A stretch of 64,000 nt of DNA from Polaribacter sp. HaHaR_3_91 (GTDB lineage Bacteria; Bacteroidota; Bacteroidia; Flavobacteriales; Flavobacteriaceae), in NCBI RefSeq assembly GCF_019278525.1, contig NZ_CP058986.1, positions 4,107,001-4,171,000 on the forward strand. The letters run 5' to 3'. Of this stretch, positions 51,245 to 60,005 are shown piece by piece; within the stretch, counting starts at the first letter, position 1; each line of letters opens with the position of its first letter. Both the position numbers and the translations under genes were made by a program. The notes beneath the pieces were generated by a model. That model worked only from the letters and a program-made list of their open reading frames with translations, did no database searches and was not told the DNA's origin.

Positions 51245-51568
51245 ATGATAAAATTTATAAAAAAAATAATAAAAGCATGTCCTTATTCAATAATGGGGAA
51301 AAAATGTATTGAAACTCTACAAGGTAAAAAAAAAGATAAAAAGAAAAATAACACCAAAATTGAAACATTAAAGAAAGGGATAAAAACAGGACGAGATATT
51401 ATATTGATTGGGATATTCTGTCCCCTACTTTGGTATTCTATACTATCAGGATCTAGTAAAAATTTAATTATTATAAATTTAATGCATTCAGGAGTTATTG
51501 TTGCTCTAGGTTTTCTACTTATAGTTATTAATTATTTAGCATTATTCCGATATAAAAATGCTAGTTGA
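51245..51568 (+). CDS. Small membrane protein of the permease operon
   Basis: A 107-residue protein of unknown family. The basic N-terminus holds two Cys (IIKACPYSIMGKKCIE), followed by a Lys-rich segment (QGKKKDKKKNNTK) and two C-terminal membrane helices (IILIGIFCPLLWYSIL and MHSGVIVALGFLLIVINYLAL). It starts 2 bases after the permease stop, so it is cotranscribed and presumably linked to the same efflux trait. The Cys pair could bind a thiophilic metal. The function is unassigned. Confidence 0.7.
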   Translation: MIKFIKKIIKACPYSIMGKKCIETLQGKKKDKKKNNTKIETLKKGIKTGRDIILIGIFCPLLWYSILSGSSKNLIIINLMHSGVIVALGFLLIVINYLALFRYKNAS

Positions 51569-51680
51569 AGTAACACCTCTTCTTTTAGGCAAGTGTATAT
51601 TTAATAAATTAGGTGTTTTTTCTAATTTTAAAAAAGGAAAAAACACCTATTAATCTAAAAGAAAGCAAACAAGTTTAGCC

Positions 51681-51748
51681 CTGATTGAACGGTATGTTTG
51701 AGCTCTTTTTTGTTTTTTTTTACAAAAAAAGCGAGTAGTGAAAGCAGG
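51681..51748 (-). repeat. Dispersed repeat, copy C (inverted)
   Basis: On the minus strand this reads GCTTTCACTACTCGCTTTTT, then a T/A-rich stretch, GAGCTCAAACA and TTCAATC, matching copies A and B without their inner CTTTTGCT hairpin. It sits in the 315-base gap between the permease operon and the lipoprotein gene; nothing else was seen in that gap. Confidence 0.75.
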
Positions 51749-51883
51749 AAATAGCTTCTAAAATGAAAAATCATTTCTTTTATGGATTGAGTTCATATAT
51801 AATGCTATTGTTATATTATTAACCTTAAAAAGGTTTGATATTTGGACTTTATAACTAAATGTCATTAACTTAAAACAACAAAG

Positions 51884-52687
51884 ATGAAATTAAGAAAGAC
51901 GAAATTAAGAATATTAAGTATTATCTGTTTAACTTTAATAACACTTGTAGGCTGTAAAGAGACTAAAAAGGAAAAAGTGAACGATACTCCAGAAAAAATT
52001 ACAGAAATTACCTTAGAAAAATTAGAAAACTCACCGGAATACGTTACAGCTTCGCTTAAAATGACAACACCAAATGATACGATAATAAAAACTGTTGGTG
52101 AAACTGCTTTTAATTTTGAAGTAAATAATTACGAATTAGGTGCATTAACGCAAAGTAAAGACACTGCGCTATTAGCAAATTCAGGAAAAGGACAACATAT
52201 TCATTTTATTTTGAATAACGAGCCATATTCTGCACATTACGAACCAACATTTAAAAAAGACATGCCTAATGGAGTGCATCATTTAGTGGCTTTTTTAAGT
52301 AGATCTTATCATGAATCTGTTAAAAACGAAAGTGCTGTAGTTGTTAAAAAATTAATTGTCGGAGAAGACACTAAAGACGATAACAATTTAGATATAAATG
52401 CACCAACACTTATTTATAGTCGCCCAAAAGGAGAATATTCTGGAAAAGATACAGAGAATCTATTACTAGATTTTTTCGTATTAAATACACAACTTTCAGA
52501 AAATGGTACTAAAGTTCGTGCAACTATTAATGAGAAAGAATTTATAATCACAGAATGGGCACCACAGGTAATTAAAGGTTTACCAAAAGGAAAAGTTTCT
52601 ATAAAATTAGAATTAATAGATGCAGAAGGAAATTTAATTCCTGGACCTTTTAATAGTGTTGATAGAACAGTTACTTTAAAAAAATAA
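51884..52687 (+). CDS. Lipoprotein of unknown function
   Basis: A 267-residue lipoprotein with a signal peptide and lipobox-like TLVGCKET (Cys near residue 24). A beta-rich body contains a GQHIHFILNNEPYSAHYEP stretch near residue 105, with several His residues, and ends VTLKK. The HxH-containing stretch is reminiscent of DUF4399-like domains, but I do not claim membership. It is monocistronic with a shared terminator at 52714. The function is unknown. Confidence 0.75.
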   Translation: MKLRKTKLRILSIICLTLITLVGCKETKKEKVNDTPEKITEITLEKLENSPEYVTASLKMTTPNDTIIKTVGETAFNFEVNNYELGALTQSKDTALLANSGKGQHIHFILNNEPYSAHYEPTFKKDMPNGVHHLVAFLSRSYHESVKNESAVVVKKLIVGEDTKDDNNLDINAPTLIYSRPKGEYSGKDTENLLLDFFVLNTQLSENGTKVRATINEKEFIITEWAPQVIKGLPKGKVSIKLELIDAEGNLIPGPFNSVDRTVTLKK

Positions 52688-52713
52688 TTAAATTTATAAC
52701 TAAAAAAGAATCA

Positions 52714-52747
52714 TAAAAAAAACCAAGCAATTATGCTTGGTTTTTTT
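52714..52747. terminator. Bidirectional terminator between the lipoprotein and hemD
   Basis: An inverted repeat with core AACCAAGCA / TGCTTGGTT and an ATTA loop, A-run on the left and T-run on the right, between convergent genes. Confidence 0.88.
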
Positions 52748-52776
52748 TTATGTAATTTATAGAGCTATAAGAAATA

Positions 52777-53523
52777 TTACTTCTTATTTGCTAATTTTAT
52801 GTATTTATCTAAAGCCATTGTCATAGAAGGTGTTTCTGGTGACGGTGCCGTGATATCACACTTAAAACCAGCATCTGTTACAGCTTTTACTGTAGAATTA
52901 CCAAAAGCAGCAATTCTTGTTTCTTTTTGCTGAAAATTAGGGAAATTCTTTAAAAGAGATTCTATTCCTGATGGGCTAAAGAACACCAAAACATCATAAA
53001 ATACATCTTCTAAATCAGACAAATCACTAACGACTGTTCTATATAAATCTAATCGTTTCCAGTTTATTCCTAATTTATCTAATTCTTCTGGAATTAAAGG
53101 TTTTAATTTATCTGAACTTGGCAATAAAAACTTTTCCGTCTTATGTTTCTTAATTAATTTTGTTAATTCTAGAAATGATCTAGGACCAACATAAATTTTA
53201 CGCTTTCTATATACCACATATTTCTGTAAGTAATAAGCTACTGCCTCCGACTGACAAAAGTACTTCATTGAATCTGGCACTTTAAAGCGCATTTCTTCTG
53301 CAATTCTAAAAAAATGATCTACGGCATTTCTACTTGTTAAAATAATAGCTGTAAAATTATGTAAATCAACTTTTTCTCCTCTCACTTCTTTGACAGATAT
53401 ACCTTCTACATGAATAAATGGTCTAAAATCTATCTTTACTTTTTGTTTATCAGACAAGTCAAAATAAGGGGAAGTTTCAGTCTTTGGTTCTGGTTGCGAT
53501 ACTAAGATCGTTTTCACTTTCAT
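52777..53523 (-). CDS. hemD: Uroporphyrinogen-III synthase
   Basis: HemD cyclises hydroxymethylbilane to uroporphyrinogen III in heme synthesis. The 248-residue protein has the two-domain HemD layout. Family-typical segments are FTAIILTSRNAVDHFF near residue 60, FLLPSSDKLKPLIPEELDKLG, and the VFFSPSGIESL stretch near residue 185. HemD is poorly conserved, but these three are recognisable. It is followed upstream by DUF4271 on the same strand (17-base gap), a regular pair in Bacteroidota. Confidence 0.9.
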   Translation of the reverse strand: MKVKTILVSQPEPKTETSPYFDLSDKQKVKIDFRPFIHVEGISVKEVRGEKVDLHNFTAIILTSRNAVDHFFRIAEEMRFKVPDSMKYFCQSEAVAYYLQKYVVYRKRKIYVGPRSFLELTKLIKKHKTEKFLLPSSDKLKPLIPEELDKLGINWKRLDLYRTVVSDLSDLEDVFYDVLVFFSPSGIESLLKNFPNFQQKETRIAAFGNSTVKAVTDAGFKCDITAPSPETPSMTMALDKYIKLANKK

Positions 53524-53540
53524 ATGCTTCTTTTTTCTAG

Positions 53541-54182
53541 TTAAAACAGCAATCTAAACAGTACAAATAGCGGTGCTATTTCGACCGCGCAAAGGTACAA
53601 AATAAAATAAAACAACTCGCTAAAAACCAGCTTTTTATTAATTACCGCATGAAATATAAATCGAATAGAAAATAAAAGTGCCGAAAAATAGACTAAAAAA
53701 GGGGTGTCTAACTGTGAGTATTCCACTAAAACAATAGCTATAAGTAGAAAAAAAGAAACAGAATATAAATAGACTGACTTAGAAACTAAAAAGAAATCTA
53801 GCTTTTTATCAATCTTAAAAACTACAGAAAGCAAGAATTCTAATAGCCTTTTAATCGTTAAATATGAAAAAACAACTCCAAAAATCTGCAGAAAAATATA
53901 AAAACCTTGTTCTGCAGAAGAATTATAATACAAATAGATTTTATAGGTTAATAAAGCAAGAACTGTAATCGAAAAAATAAAAATGACATTTTTAAAAGGG
54001 TTAAAAAAAGAAGTATTTTCTTCTATTTCAGATTCGATAAAACTTTCATTAAACAAAGAAGATACAGTACCTCTTAACCTTACAACACTCACCCCTCTTA
54101 AAAGGAAAACACAGGCAAACAAGCATACCAATAATATGGTAATCCAACTGTTATCTATTACTACTCTTTCTATTGCTTGCAC
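53541..54182 (-). CDS. DUF4271 membrane protein
   Basis: A 213-residue integral membrane protein with about six helices (SWITILLVCLFACVFLLRG, NPFKNVIFIFSITVLALLTYKI, and four more to the C-terminus), including a NPF motif near residue 68. DUF4271 is found almost only in Bacteroidota and is regularly beside hemD; its function is unknown. It is divergent from the glycosyltransferase gene. Confidence 0.9.
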   Translation of the reverse strand: MQAIERVVIDNSWITILLVCLFACVFLLRGVSVVRLRGTVSSLFNESFIESEIEENTSFFNPFKNVIFIFSITVLALLTYKIYLYYNSSAEQGFYIFLQIFGVVFSYLTIKRLLEFLLSVVFKIDKKLDFFLVSKSVYLYSVSFFLLIAIVLVEYSQLDTPFLVYFSALLFSIRFIFHAVINKKLVFSELFYFILYLCAVEIAPLFVLFRLLF

Positions 54183-54230
54183 CTATTTTTGTTTTGGTAA
54201 GATTAACACAAAATTAGTAATTAAATAATG

Positions 54231-54238
54231 TATATTTG
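54231..54238 (+). promoter_or_regulatory. Candidate -7 box of the glycosyltransferase operon
   Basis: TATATTTG (TAnnTTTG), 26 bases before ATG 54265. Confidence 0.5.
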
Positions 54239-54264
54239 TCTACTTACCACATGAAATTTTATTT

Positions 54265-54996
54265 ATGTCAGATGCGTTAGTCATAATACCTACTTATAAC
54301 GAAAAAGAAAATATAGAAGCTATTATTAGAGCCACTTTTAATCAAAAGCAAGAATTTCATATTTTAGTTGTAGACGACAATTCTCCTGATGGAACCTCAG
54401 AAATAGTAGAAAACTTAATTTTAGAATTCCCAAATCAGCTTTTTTTAGAAAGAAGAATCGGCAAAAGTGGTTTAGGTACTGCTTATATACATGGTTTTAA
54501 ATGGGCCATTGCTAAAAAATATGACTATATTATTGAAATGGATGCCGACTTTTCTCACAATCCAAAAGATTTAATTCACTTGTATAAAGCTTGTAAAAAA
54601 AAGGGGGCAGATGTTTCTATTGGCTCTAGATATTCACAAGGTGTAAATGTTGTGAACTGGCCTATGAAGCGGGTTTTACTTTCTTATTTTGCTTCTAAAT
54701 ACGTCCGCTTTATTACTAGAATTCCGGTTTGCGACACTACAGCAGGTTTTGTTTGTTGGAAAAGAAATGTACTCGAAACCATAGCATTAGACAAAATAAA
54801 ATTTATTGGCTACGCTTTTCAAATAGAAATGAAATTTAAAGCATGGAAACACGGTTTTAATATAAAAGAAGTATCTGTAGTTTTTACTGATAGAACATTA
54901 GGAACTTCTAAAATGAGTGGAAACATTATTTCTGAAGCTTTGTTTGGTGTGATAAAAATGAGATTAAAAGGATTACCAAAAAAAGTTTATGAATAA
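54265..54996 (+). CDS. Polyprenol-phosphate mannosyltransferase-like GT2 glycosyltransferase
   Basis: A 243-residue GT2 enzyme. It opens ALVIIPTYNEKENIEAIIRA, then has VVDDNSPDGTSEIV and the acidic metal motif EMDADFSHNPKDLI near residue 92. RIGKSGLGTAYIHGFKWA and YAFQIEMKFKAWKHGFNIKEV are the Dpm1-type segments. It has no C-terminal membrane helices, so it matches the soluble Dpm1 class that loads mannose (or a related sugar) on polyprenyl phosphate. The next gene overlaps it by 8 bases. Confidence 0.92.
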   Translation: MSDALVIIPTYNEKENIEAIIRATFNQKQEFHILVVDDNSPDGTSEIVENLILEFPNQLFLERRIGKSGLGTAYIHGFKWAIAKKYDYIIEMDADFSHNPKDLIHLYKACKKKGADVSIGSRYSQGVNVVNWPMKRVLLSYFASKYVRFITRIPVCDTTAGFVCWKRNVLETIALDKIKFIGYAFQIEMKFKAWKHGFNIKEVSVVFTDRTLGTSKMSGNIISEALFGVIKMRLKGLPKKVYE

Positions 54997-55450
54997 AATT
55001 TCTATTAGAACTGCGAATTTAAAAGATTTAGAGACATTACTGGAGTTTGAACAAGGTGTTGTTACTGCAGAAAGACCTTTAGATCCTTTTTTAGGTGATG
55101 GTAAATTGTCTTATTATAATATACCCGAATTAATTACTAATGAAGACATTTATTTTATTGTTGCTACTTCTAACAATCAATTAGTTGCTTCTGGTTACCT
55201 AAGAATAGAAAACTCTAAACATTATCACAAAAACCCAAAACATGGTTATATTGGTTTTATATTTGTAAAACCAGCTTTTAGAGGAAACAAGATTAGTAAT
55301 TTAATTTTAGAGTCTTTAAAAAATTGGGCAGTAAAAAAAGATTTAAAAGAATTAAGATTGGATGTTTATAGCAATAATTCTGCAGCAATAAAATCTTATG
55401 AACGCTTTGGTTTTACAAAAATCTTAGTGAACATGAAAATGAGTATTTAA
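54989..55450 (+). CDS. GNAT-family N-acetyltransferase
   Basis: A 153-residue acetyltransferase. The acetyl-CoA motif is GYIGFIFVKPAFRGNKISNLIL near residue 95, with SYERFGFTKILVNMKM at the end. The substrate is unknown. It overlaps the upstream glycosyltransferase by 8 bases, so it is translationally coupled, which is a regular pairing in this family. Confidence 0.9.
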   Translation: MNKISIRTANLKDLETLLEFEQGVVTAERPLDPFLGDGKLSYYNIPELITNEDIYFIVATSNNQLVASGYLRIENSKHYHKNPKHGYIGFIFVKPAFRGNKISNLILESLKNWAVKKDLKELRLDVYSNNSAAIKSYERFGFTKILVNMKMSI

Positions 55451-55488
55451 TAGATAGGAATAGTAAAAAAAACAATTAAAAACTTTAC

Positions 55489-55496
55489 TAACTTTG
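55489..55496 (+). promoter_or_regulatory. Candidate -7 box of the dihydroorotase gene
   Basis: TAACTTTG (TAnnTTTG), 42 bases before the ATG at 55539. Confidence 0.5.
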
Positions 55497-55538
55497 CAAA
55501 AATCAGCAAAGTATTTTCAGTAAAAACAATTATAAAAA

Positions 55539-56879
55539 ATGGCGAAATCGACTTTAATAAAAAACGCAAGAATCGTAAATGAAAACAAAACTTTCTTAGG
55601 GGATGTTCTCATTGAAAACGGAATTATAAAAGAAATTTCATCAGACATAAAAACAACTGGAGATCTTGAAGTTATTGATGCAGAAGAGAAGTTTTTAATT
55701 CCTGGTTTTATAGATGATCAAGTACATTTTAGAGAACCTGGTTTAACACATAAAGCAAATATTGCTACAGAAAGTAGAGCTGCCGTTGCTGGCGGAATTA
55801 CTACTTTTATAGAAATGCCAAACACGGTACCACAAGCTACAACACAAGATTTATTAGAAGATAAATTTATAATAGCAGCAAACGATTCTTACGCTAATTA
55901 TTCTTTTATGTTTGGTGGAACAAACGATAATTTAGACGAATTATTAAAAACAGATCCTAAAAAAGTAGCCGGAATTAAATTATTCTTAGGTTCTTCTACT
56001 GGAAATATGTTGGTTGATAATGAAGAAATTCTAGAGAAAATTTTCTCATCAACAAAAATGATTATTTCTGTGCATTGTGAAGATGAAGCAACTATCAGAA
56101 AAAATACACAAGAGTTTGTTGATAAATACGGAGAAGATATTCCGGTAAAATACCATCCGATTATTAGAAGTGAAGAAGCTTGTTATTTATCATCTTCTAA
56201 AGCTATTGAGTTGGCTAAGAAAACGGGTGCAAGATTGCATATTTTTCATGTTTCAACCGCTAAAGAAACTGAACTTTTTAGAAACGATATTCCTTTGGAA
56301 GAAAAACAAATTACTGCAGAAGTTTGTGTGCATCACTTATGGTTTTCAGATAAAGATTATGAAGAAAAAGGAACCCATATTAAATGGAATCCGGCAGTAA
56401 AAACAGAAAAAGACAGACTTGGTTTATGGGAAGCCTTGTTAGATGATAGAATTGATGTTTTAGCTACAGACCACGCTCCGCATACTTTAGAAGAAAAAAC
56501 AAATGTGTATACGAAAGCACCAAGTGGTGGACCTTTAGTGCAACATGCAGTTATTGCGCTTTTAGAAAAAGTAAAAGAAGGAGTAATTCCTATTGAAAAA
56601 TTAGTTGAAAAAATGAGCCATAATCCGGCAAAATTATTTCAAATTGAAAAACGAGGCTTTATAAAAGAAGGGTATTTTGCAGATATCGTTTTAATTGATA
56701 CCAACAAACCACAAACTGTTTCTAAAGACAATATTTTATACAAATGTGGTTGGTCTCCTTTTGAAGGCACTACGTTTTCATCAACCATTACACATACTTT
56801 TGTAAACGGAAATTTAATTTATAATAATGGTGTCTTTAATGATAATATTAAAGGAAAACGCCTGACTTTTAATCGTTAA
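55539..56879 (+). CDS. pyrC: Dihydroorotase
   Basis: Dihydroorotase closes the pyrimidine ring of carbamoyl aspartate. The 446-residue amidohydrolase has GFIDDQVHFREPGLTHK near residue 55, the MPNTVPQAT substrate loop, metal ligands in SVHCEDE and HIFHVST, and LATDHAPHT near residue 308. The first metal motif of typical dihydroorotases is D-x-H-x-H; here it is D-D-Q-V-H, so the first His is Gln. Other Bacteroidota relatives show the same change as far as I recall. The downstream DUF4296 gene begins one base after the stop. Confidence 0.94.
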   Translation: MAKSTLIKNARIVNENKTFLGDVLIENGIIKEISSDIKTTGDLEVIDAEEKFLIPGFIDDQVHFREPGLTHKANIATESRAAVAGGITTFIEMPNTVPQATTQDLLEDKFIIAANDSYANYSFMFGGTNDNLDELLKTDPKKVAGIKLFLGSSTGNMLVDNEEILEKIFSSTKMIISVHCEDEATIRKNTQEFVDKYGEDIPVKYHPIIRSEEACYLSSSKAIELAKKTGARLHIFHVSTAKETELFRNDIPLEEKQITAEVCVHHLWFSDKDYEEKGTHIKWNPAVKTEKDRLGLWEALLDDRIDVLATDHAPHTLEEKTNVYTKAPSGGPLVQHAVIALLEKVKEGVIPIEKLVEKMSHNPAKLFQIEKRGFIKEGYFADIVLIDTNKPQTVSKDNILYKCGWSPFEGTTFSSTITHTFVNGNLIYNNGVFNDNIKGKRLTFNR

Positions 56880-56880
56880 T

Positions 56881-57345
56881 ATGAAAAATTTAAGTTATTT
56901 TTTTGTTTTTCTTTTCTTGGCATCTTGTACAAGTAACACTATTTTTAAAGAACCAGAAGACCTCATTCCTAGAGATACAATGACTTTATTACTTGGGGAT
57001 ATGATGATTGCTTCTTCTGCAAAATTTATACAAAACAAAAACGAGCAAAAGAAAGTAAATTACATGGCTTTTATATATGATAAGTATAAAATTGATAGCC
57101 TACGTTTTCAAAATAGCAACTTATACTATACCTCCAAAATAGATTTATACGAGGAAATGATTACCGATGTTAAAAAAAACTTAGAAGATAAAAAGGATTT
57201 TTACAATAAAATAAGCTCACGAAAAGACTCTATTAGAAGAGACTCTATTAAAAAAGTTGGAAAAAAGTTAAAAAAATTAGATTCTATAAGAAAGGAAGAA
57301 AAGATTTTAGATCCTAATTTGGAGGAATTTCAGATAAAGATTTAA
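56881..57345 (+). CDS. DUF4296 family lipoprotein
   Basis: A 154-residue lipoprotein with signal and lipobox-like FLASCTSN (Cys near residue 16). It then follows the DUF4296 pattern: PRDTMTLLLGDMMIASSAK near residue 32, YDKYKIDSLRFQNSNLYYTS near 67. It ends in a charged helix rich in Lys/Asp/Arg (residues 100-154). The function is unknown. The ORF overlaps the convergent epimerase gene by 32 bases. It is cotranscribed with dihydroorotase (1-base gap). Confidence 0.9.
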   Translation: MKNLSYFFVFLFLASCTSNTIFKEPEDLIPRDTMTLLLGDMMIASSAKFIQNKNEQKKVNYMAFIYDKYKIDSLRFQNSNLYYTSKIDLYEEMITDVKKNLEDKKDFYNKISSRKDSIRRDSIKKVGKKLKKLDSIRKEEKILDPNLEEFQIKI

Positions 57346-58339
57346 CGTATTTCTGAGATACCTCTTTAATAACAGTATCAATTTTCTCAAATTGAAAAGG
57401 TATTGTTTTTTCAATTTTTTCTGAGGAGTATTTAGATACCGAATGTACACTCCTTGCTGAATATTTACTCAACAATGGTGCTTTTCTTGAAAATAGAGAC
57501 AACACCCAAGAAACTCTCCAAAAAATAGCAGTTTGCCAAGGCTGAATATTTTTTGTTGGTCTTTTTTTACCGAAAGCATCTGCAATAGAAAAGAAAATTT
57601 CTTTAAAAGATTTATTCTCTGCAACTAAAATAAAACGTTCATTTTTAATGCTAGAATTCATCAATTTAATCATTGCTGCAACCACATCTTTTACACCTAC
57701 AAAACCAGTAATTCCTTCTGTATAATAGCTAAAACCGTTATAAACCTGTGTAAACATTTTACCAGAACCCGCTGTAAAAAAACCACTCCCTAAAATAATA
57801 CCTGGGTTTACTATAACTACATCTACTCCTTCTTGGCTTGCACGCCAAATTTCCATTTCTCCCCCAAATTTCGTTATCGAATATCCACTATTATCAGATT
57901 CTGGATTCCATTCATTCTCTTCGGTGATAAGACCACCTTTTAGAGAATCTCCCACAGAAGCAATAGAACCTACAAAACAAATTTTATGAACATTTGCATC
58001 AATGGCAAGGTTTACAATAATCGCTGTTCCATGTATATTTACTTTACGCATTTCCCTATAATCTTTCGGATTAAAGGAAATAAATGCTGCGCAGTGATAT
58101 ATTTTTTCAATTCCAATAAAAGCAGGAATCATAGCAGGAACATCTGTAATATCTGCTTTAAACCATTCTATTTTAGAAATTAAGTCCTCAACATCATCCG
58201 TATAAAAAGAAAAGACTTCTTTTACTTTTTTAATTCTTTCTTCAGAACGGTAAATAGCACGTATTTTTTCATCATTCTTAACTAAATGATACAATAAATG
58301 TGCGCCAACCAAACCTGTTCCTCCAGTAACTAAAATCAT
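57314..58339 (-). CDS. NAD-dependent epimerase/dehydratase (extended SDR)
   Basis: A 341-residue extended short-chain dehydrogenase. The Rossmann motif is MILVTGGTGLVGAHLLYHL. The catalytic YxxxK is in GYSITKFGGE near residue 158, with VNPGIILGSG following. The C-terminal half has no clear sugar-nucleotide signature; it resembles DUF/dihydroflavonol-reductase-like members. The substrate is unknown. It is convergent with DUF4296, overlapping by 32 bases. Confidence 0.9.
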   Translation of the reverse strand: MILVTGGTGLVGAHLLYHLVKNDEKIRAIYRSEERIKKVKEVFSFYTDDVEDLISKIEWFKADITDVPAMIPAFIGIEKIYHCAAFISFNPKDYREMRKVNIHGTAIIVNLAIDANVHKICFVGSIASVGDSLKGGLITEENEWNPESDNSGYSITKFGGEMEIWRASQEGVDVVIVNPGIILGSGFFTAGSGKMFTQVYNGFSYYTEGITGFVGVKDVVAAMIKLMNSSIKNERFILVAENKSFKEIFFSIADAFGKKRPTKNIQPWQTAIFWRVSWVLSLFSRKAPLLSKYSARSVHSVSKYSSEKIEKTIPFQFEKIDTVIKEVSQKYVKSLSEIPPN

Positions 58340-58372
58340 AACGCGAATTTATGATATTTTCATTGATAAGTT

Positions 58373-58380
58373 TATCTTTG
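58373..58380 (+). promoter_or_regulatory. Candidate -7 box ahead of tyrS (long leader)
   Basis: TATCTTTG (TAnnTTTG), 145 bases before the tyrS ATG. The leader includes hairpins AATAGCAA / TTGCTATT (58391-58398 / 58407-58414) and TTGATT / AATCAA (58441-58446 / 58455-58460). Confidence 0.4.
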
Positions 58381-58525
58381 CATAATGAAAAATAGCAAAT
58401 AAATAATTGCTATTAAGATGTCAAATTGAGCTTGTCCAGATTGATTATTTAAACAATCAAGACACAAAACTTAAACAAACTGAATTTGGCATTCGTATTT
58501 TGAATTGAATTAATTTAGACTTATA

Positions 58526-59818
58526 ATGACAAATTTTGTTGAAGAATTACGCTGGCGTGGATTATTGCATGATATTATGCCTGACACTGAAGACTATTTA
58601 TTAAAAAATAAAACTGCTGGTTATATTGGTTTTGATCCAACTGCAGACTCTCTACATATTGGTAGTTTGGTGCAAATATTTATTTTGAAACACTTTCAAA
58701 ATGCAGGTCATAATCCTATTGCTTTAATTGGTGGAGCTACTGGTATGGTTGGTGATCCTTCTGGAAAATCTGCAGAACGTAATTTGTTAGATGAGGCTAC
58801 TTTGGCAAAAAATGTTGCTGGTGTTAGAGAAAATCTAGAACGTTTTTTAGATTTTGATGCTACCGCAGAAAACAAAGCAGAATTGGTTAACAATTACGAT
58901 TGGATGAAAGATATTTCATTAATCGATTTTGTAAGAGATACAGGAAAACATATTACTGTAAACTACATGATGGCTAAAGATTCTGTAAAGAAACGTTTGA
59001 GTTCTGAATCTTCAGTTGGTATGAGTTTTACAGAATTCACCTACCAATTATTTCAAGGATACGATTTTTATCATTTATACCAAGAAAAAAATTGTAGACT
59101 GCAAATGGGTGGTTCTGATCAGTGGGGAAATATTACCACAGGTACAGAATTAATTCGTAGAAAAGCACAAGGAAAAGCGTATGCAATTACGGTTCCTTTA
59201 GTAACAAAAGCAGACGGAACCAAATTTGGTAAAACAGAAGGTGGAAATGTTTGGTTAAATACAGACAGAACTTCACCTTATAAATATTACCAATATTGGT
59301 TAAATTCTTCGGATGAAGATGCAGAGAACTTTATTAAAAAGTTTACATTTTTAGACAAAGAAACTGTAGAAAACTTAATTGCTGAGCACAAAGAAAATCC
59401 GCATTTACGTTTGTTACAGAAAAAATTAGGGGAAGAAGTTACTATTTTAACACATGGTAAAGAAGCTTATGAAAATGCTTTAAAAGCTTCTAATATTTTA
59501 TTCGGGAAATCTACTGCTTCTGATTTAAAGTCTTTAGATGAACAGACGTTTTTAGATGTCTTTGATGGAGTACCACAAGCAACAGTATCTACTACTGATA
59601 TTGAGGAAGGTTTAGATATGATTGGTGCTTTGGCTGCTAAAACAAATTTCTTAAAATCTAATGGAGATGCAAGAAGAGCTTTAAAAGAAAATGCAATTTC
59701 GGTAAATAAAGAAAAAGTAAAAGAAGATTATTCTATTACTAAAGAAGATCTAATTGCAAATAAATATGTGTTGTTACAACGTGGTAAAAAAACATATTAT
59801 TTATTAGTAGTTGAGTAA
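58526..59818 (+). CDS. tyrS: Tyrosine-tRNA ligase
   Basis: TyrRS charges tRNA-Tyr. A class I catalytic domain has the HIGH-type motif in ADSLHIGSLVQI and GGATGMVGDPSGKS. The tyrosine pocket is in QMGGSDQWGNI, with the KMSKS-type loop KADGTKFGKTEGGNVWL. The S4 RNA-binding domain at the end (about 370-430) has FLKSNGDARRALKENAISVN. The 430-residue length is standard. It is ended by a strong terminator. Confidence 0.97.
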   Translation: MTNFVEELRWRGLLHDIMPDTEDYLLKNKTAGYIGFDPTADSLHIGSLVQIFILKHFQNAGHNPIALIGGATGMVGDPSGKSAERNLLDEATLAKNVAGVRENLERFLDFDATAENKAELVNNYDWMKDISLIDFVRDTGKHITVNYMMAKDSVKKRLSSESSVGMSFTEFTYQLFQGYDFYHLYQEKNCRLQMGGSDQWGNITTGTELIRRKAQGKAYAITVPLVTKADGTKFGKTEGGNVWLNTDRTSPYKYYQYWLNSSDEDAENFIKKFTFLDKETVENLIAEHKENPHLRLLQKKLGEEVTILTHGKEAYENALKASNILFGKSTASDLKSLDEQTFLDVFDGVPQATVSTTDIEEGLDMIGALAAKTNFLKSNGDARRALKENAISVNKEKVKEDYSITKEDLIANKYVLLQRGKKTYYLLVVE

Positions 59819-59934
59819 ATTATAAAGCTCATTCGAATATTTCTGAGATTAAAAATTATTTTAATATAGAGTAGATATAAGCACTAATAATGAATAATCT
59901 AAAGAAGTTTCGAAATGACATAAAGGGTAAATAT

Positions 59935-59965
59935 AAAAAAGAGCTGATTGAATCAGCTCTTTTTT
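59935..59965 (+). terminator. Terminator of tyrS
   Basis: A 15-bp inverted repeat with core GAGCTGATT / AATCAGCTC and flanking A-run and T-run, 117 bases after the tyrS stop. Confidence 0.88.
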
Positions 59966-60005
59966 TTACAACATTCACAAAATCCCCCGACATTGCTTTC
60001 AATCA

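Noticed and set aside
51643..51750. Repeat C as a CRISPR-like array
   Set aside because: Only a single copy with no regular spacers; it belongs to the dispersed repeat family.
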